A stretch of DNA of 8,631 nt, taken from the NCBI GenBank assembly GCA_002501065.1, contig DLRK01000155.1, forward strand, positions 1 through 8,631, in the 5' to 3' direction. The DNA is from Akkermansiaceae bacterium UBA7890. GTDB lineage: Bacteria > Verrucomicrobiota > Verrucomicrobiia > Verrucomicrobiales > Akkermansiaceae. The position numbers were made by a program, and so were the translations under genes. How positions within the stretch are numbered: the stretch's first letter is position 1; each line of letters begins with the position of its first letter. The notes below the pieces were generated by a model that ran no database searches, was not told the DNA's origin, and saw only the letters and a list, made by a program, of their open reading frames with translations. Positions 6,486 through 8,631 of this stretch are shown in pieces.

Positions 6486-7439
6486 TCAACCGGCAAAGGC
6501 ACTGACAGGCAGTCCCCGGGTTCCCACTGAGGGAAATACGAACAAGCGACCCGCCTCTTCCTCTACCTCCTCATGAGGTTGGCCCGTGGTCAGGTAAAGA
6601 TCGCCGAGGTCTTCTCCCCCAAAGGCCGGCGCGGTCACTTCGCGACAGGGCAGGATGAGACGCTCAAACTCCTTGCCGTTCTGATCAAAACACACTACGC
6701 AACCTCCATGGCAAAAGGCGATCCACAGATGACCCTCAGCATCAATTGCCATGCCATCCGGAACACCGGGCACCCGTTCACAGGTTGAAAATGCCTCACG
6801 CCTGTTGTGCAGTTGGCCCGTATCCGCATCATAGTCGAATGCCAGAACGGCGAGACGTGGCGTGTCGATATAGAACATGGTGTCTCCATTCCCGGTCCAC
6901 ACCACCCCGTTTGAATTAGTCACTCCCCCGAAGATCTTCTTGATCTGTCGATCGGGATCGAGTCGATAGAATGCGGCGTCGCCCTGCTTCCTCGCCAGGC
7001 TGATCGAACCCGCAAAGAAACGTCCATCAGGCGAACATTTTCCATCATTGAACCGGTTCCCGGGCTTGTCAGCTTCAGGATCCCCCAGCGGAGTCAGGAG
7101 ACCACTCCCCGGATCGAGAAAGGCGAAACCTGAGTCTCCCGCCATCACAAGTCCCCCGTTCCGGCGGGGCACCACCGTACCGACCCTTTCTCCAGTCTCC
7201 CACAATCTCTCCTCCCCCGAATGTGGGTCAAACGCGAGCACCCTGCATCCTTCAATATCAACGTAATAGAGGCATCCCTGCCACCAGAGTGGCCCCTCGC
7301 CCCACTGTGCACGGTATTTTCCGGCAACTTCCGCAATCACATCGCAGGGAGCCGTAAAAGCGCGGGGCTCCAGTGTCGAGAAGCTTTCTAATTGCGAGAG
7401 TCTCCCTTTCAGGCCAATCTTATTCCCAAAGACCCGCAA
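6486..7439 (-). CDS. SMP-30/gluconolactonase/LRE family protein (sugar-lactone hydrolase-like)
   Basis: SMP-30 family proteins are six-bladed beta-propellers with one divalent metal; characterised members hydrolyse aldonolactones such as gluconolactone. The protein aligns by eye with human SMP30 over its length. Metal ligands are Glu48 (GEGPLW), Asn177 (SNGVVW) and Asp228 (VPDGMAID); substrate-binding Arg129 and Asn131 lie in NRFNDGK. FDYDADTGQLHNRR and the C-terminal SAFAG are also typical. There is no signal peptide, so it is probably cytoplasmic. The start is uncertain. TTG at 7439 gives 317 aa. GTG at 7340 gives 284 aa, but would cut off PCD before the first strand, which relatives appear to keep as P-x-E-x-I. 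The codons before that have mixed third bases and may not be translated. No Shine-Dalgarno is seen for either. It runs convergently to the EEP gene and divergently from the amidase gene. Substrate is unknown, and no sugar-pathway gene is adjacent. Confidence 0.9.
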   Translation of the reverse strand: MRVFGNKIGLKGRLSQLESFSTLEPRAFTAPCDVIAEVAGKYRAQWGEGPLWWQGCLYYVDIEGCRVLAFDPHSGEERLWETGERVGTVVPRRNGGLVMAGDSGFAFLDPGSGLLTPLGDPEADKPGNRFNDGKCSPDGRFFAGSISLARKQGDAAFYRLDPDRQIKKIFGGVTNSNGVVWTGNGDTMFYIDTPRLAVLAFDYDADTGQLHNRREAFSTCERVPGVPDGMAIDAEGHLWIAFCHGGCVVCFDQNGKEFERLILPCREVTAPAFGGEDLGDLYLTTGQPHEEVEEEAGRLFVFPSVGTRGLPVSAFAG

Positions 7440-7484
7440 AACCGGCCGATTACGGCGTGTATTCTCCAGCGGTCACCCCCGTCA

Positions 7485-8486
7485 ATGAGTTTCGTTTCCC
7501 GATCCTTCCGTAGATCCCTTCTGCTTCTCCTGGGCGGACTGCTGTTCCCTGCACTAACAGCCTCCGCTGCTGGCTGGGAGCCGGTGCGGCATGACGGCCG
7601 CGACTACGTCACTGTCCGCAGCATCAGGGACTTCTACAAATTCCAGTCCATGAAGGTGAACGGCTCGTTCCTTGAACTAGAGAACCGGGCCGTCAAGATC
7701 AGGTTCAGCATTGGCGGACAGGAAGTCTTCATGAACAACGTGAAGTTCGTGTTCAGCTTCAAGGTCATTCCTCACCAGGGACGCTACCTCGTCTCCCGTA
7801 TCGACCTGGGTAAATTGGTCGATCCCGTCCTGCGCCCTTCCTACATCAAGACTTCCAATCCCTTCGACACCGTCATCATCGATCCCGGTCACGGCGGCAA
7901 CGACCCGGGGGCAGTCAATCAACACGGAAAAGAGGCCAACTACAATCTTGCCGTCGCCCGTATCCTGAAACAGCAACTTGAGGTTCGCCGCTTCAAGGTG
8001 ATCATGACCCGGAACTCCGACCGCACCCTTTCCCTCACGGAACGTGTCGATCTCGCCAACCGCTTCCAGAATGCGATCTTCATCAGCATCCACTTCAATT
8101 CCGGAGGCCGTGGACGCGCCCAGGGCATCGAAACCTTTACCCTCTCTCCCGCCGGGGTGGCCCACTATGGACGCGGGCCGCGCCTGGATGACAACAAACT
8201 CCGCGATGGCAACACCCAGGATTCCGCCAACATCGCCCTGGCCACTGCCGTGCATAGCACCTGCCTGCTCAAGACCGAACGACCCGATCGAGGAATCCGG
8301 CGCGCCCGCTTCAGTGTTCTCACCGGGGTCAGGCATCCTGCCATCCTCCTGGAAGGCGGATTCATGAGCCACTCCTACGAGGCCCGTCTCATAGCCAACA
8401 CGACCTATCAGCGCACGATCGCCAGTGCCATCGCGGATGCGGTCATGAAATACCGGTTCGCCACCATGCGCCGGCCGCAACGTTAG
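7485..8486 (+). CDS. Exported N-acetylmuramoyl-L-alanine amidase (Amidase_3)
   Basis: The enzyme cuts the bond between N-acetylmuramic acid and L-alanine of the stem peptide in the periplasm, usually for daughter-cell separation or wall turnover. The protein has 333 aa. Residues 1-28 form a signal peptide (RSFRR, then SLLLLLGGLLFPAL, cleavage near ASA|AG). Residues about 31-118 resemble a Cu-amine-oxidase N-terminal-like domain (GRDYVTVRSIRDFY, GQEVFMNNVKFVFSF, YLVSRIDLGKLVDPVL). Residues about 128-325 are Amidase_3 with zinc ligands His136 (DPGHGGNDPG), Glu150 and His203 (SIHFNS), and catalytic Glu290 (LLEGGFMSH). All four key residues are present. There is no SPOR, LysM or AMIN domain. The ATG at 7485 was chosen because it begins the signal peptide; the frame is open back to about 7392, but that extension would bury the signal behind 31 unrelated residues. 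No Shine-Dalgarno is visible. It is transcribed divergently from the SMP-30 gene. Confidence 0.94.
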   Translation: MSFVSRSFRRSLLLLLGGLLFPALTASAAGWEPVRHDGRDYVTVRSIRDFYKFQSMKVNGSFLELENRAVKIRFSIGGQEVFMNNVKFVFSFKVIPHQGRYLVSRIDLGKLVDPVLRPSYIKTSNPFDTVIIDPGHGGNDPGAVNQHGKEANYNLAVARILKQQLEVRRFKVIMTRNSDRTLSLTERVDLANRFQNAIFISIHFNSGGRGRAQGIETFTLSPAGVAHYGRGPRLDDNKLRDGNTQDSANIALATAVHSTCLLKTERPDRGIRRARFSVLTGVRHPAILLEGGFMSHSYEARLIANTTYQRTIASAIADAVMKYRFATMRRPQR

Positions 8487-8539
8487 GACATATTGCGGAT
8501 TGCAGGATCGCTCGCAGCGGAGATGTCTCGCGGTGCAGG

Positions 8540-8562
8540 CCCGGTGCGACGAGCGAACCGGG
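8540..8562. repeat. G+C-rich inverted repeat after the amidase gene
   Basis: CCCGGT (8540-8545) pairs with ACCGGG (8557-8562) around 11 nt, and an outer G-C pair can form past one bulged base. A further GC/GC pairing is possible inside the loop. There is no T-run on either side, so it is not a standard intrinsic terminator on either strand. It lies 53 bp after the amidase stop and could mark the transcript end or belong to a dispersed repeat. Confidence 0.35.
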
Positions 8563-8601
8563 GCGGCTGAATTTCCACTCGCCCTGCGGAAAACGGATTC
8601 G

Positions 8602-8631
8602 CTACTCCATGAGTTTCCACTTCATCACAAG
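8602..8631 (-). CDS. Possible C-terminal end of a minus-strand gene cut by the window edge
   Basis: Reading in from the right edge on the minus strand gives LVMKWKLME followed by TAG at 8604-8602. This is only nine codons, so it is a guess based on the plausible basic/hydrophobic C-terminus and the convergent layout with the amidase gene. An ATG at 8609 on the plus strand (MSFHFIT) could equally be the start of a rightward gene. No function can be assigned. Confidence 0.15.
   Translation of the reverse strand, partial: LVMKWKLME

Noticed and set aside
7415..7465. Possible promoters for the amidase gene (TATTCT at 7460) or the SMP-30 gene (TAAGAT on the minus strand near 7418)
   Set aside because: Neither has a recognisable -35 element at a suitable distance.
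8483..8629. Minus-strand frame open for 48 codons to the right edge
   Set aside because: It overlaps the amidase stop and its translation is unrecognisable; it reads through the repeat-rich spacer and looks non-coding.

Overview
The window looks like a stretch of chromosome from a G+C-rich Gram-negative bacterium, most likely a verrucomicrobium or a close relative in the PVC group. The assignment rests on three things I recognise: a DXS of the PVC-like type (SHQGYVHKMLTGR and GDAAFTCG motifs), a secreted amidase with a Cu-amine-oxidase-N-like domain in front of Amidase_3, and a protein with paired CxxC zinc ribbons of a kind common in Verrucomicrobia and Planctomycetes. Several genes start with GTG or TTG and lack a clear Shine-Dalgarno. 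No rRNA, tRNA, CRISPR array, phage gene or insertion sequence was seen.

Layout. Positions 1-2134 hold the 3' part of xseB (exonuclease VII small subunit) overlapping dxs (first enzyme of the MEP isoprenoid pathway). After 152 bp without a gene comes priA (replication restart helicase, 2287-4536). A 161-bp gap then carries a perfect 8-bp hairpin and an A+T-rich cluster of short direct repeats that looks like an operator. Next is a likely two-gene operon: a cytoplasmic protein with two zinc ribbons and a long disordered tail (4698-5660), then an exported endonuclease/exonuclease/phosphatase-fold (EEP) enzyme (5675-6478). An SMP-30/gluconolactonase-like gene lies on the minus strand (6486-7439), ending only 7 bp from the EEP gene. 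Diverging from it is an exported N-acetylmuramoyl-L-alanine amidase (7485-8486). The last 145 bp are G+C-rich and rich in small inverted and direct repeats, with perhaps the last codons of a minus-strand gene at the edge.

How the genes relate. xseB, dxs and priA are core genes (DNA repair, isoprenoids, replication restart) whose linkage is positional rather than a shared pathway. The amidase acts on the cell wall. The part least explained by known biology is the zinc-ribbon/EEP pair with its upstream repeats. On the minus strand these read TTAACA-N5-TTAACA, the 11-bp spacing used by PhoB/PhoP-type regulators, so phosphate-responsive control is a testable guess and not a conclusion. I found no clear evidence of a wholly new multi-gene system; most of the window is ordinary housekeeping chromosome.
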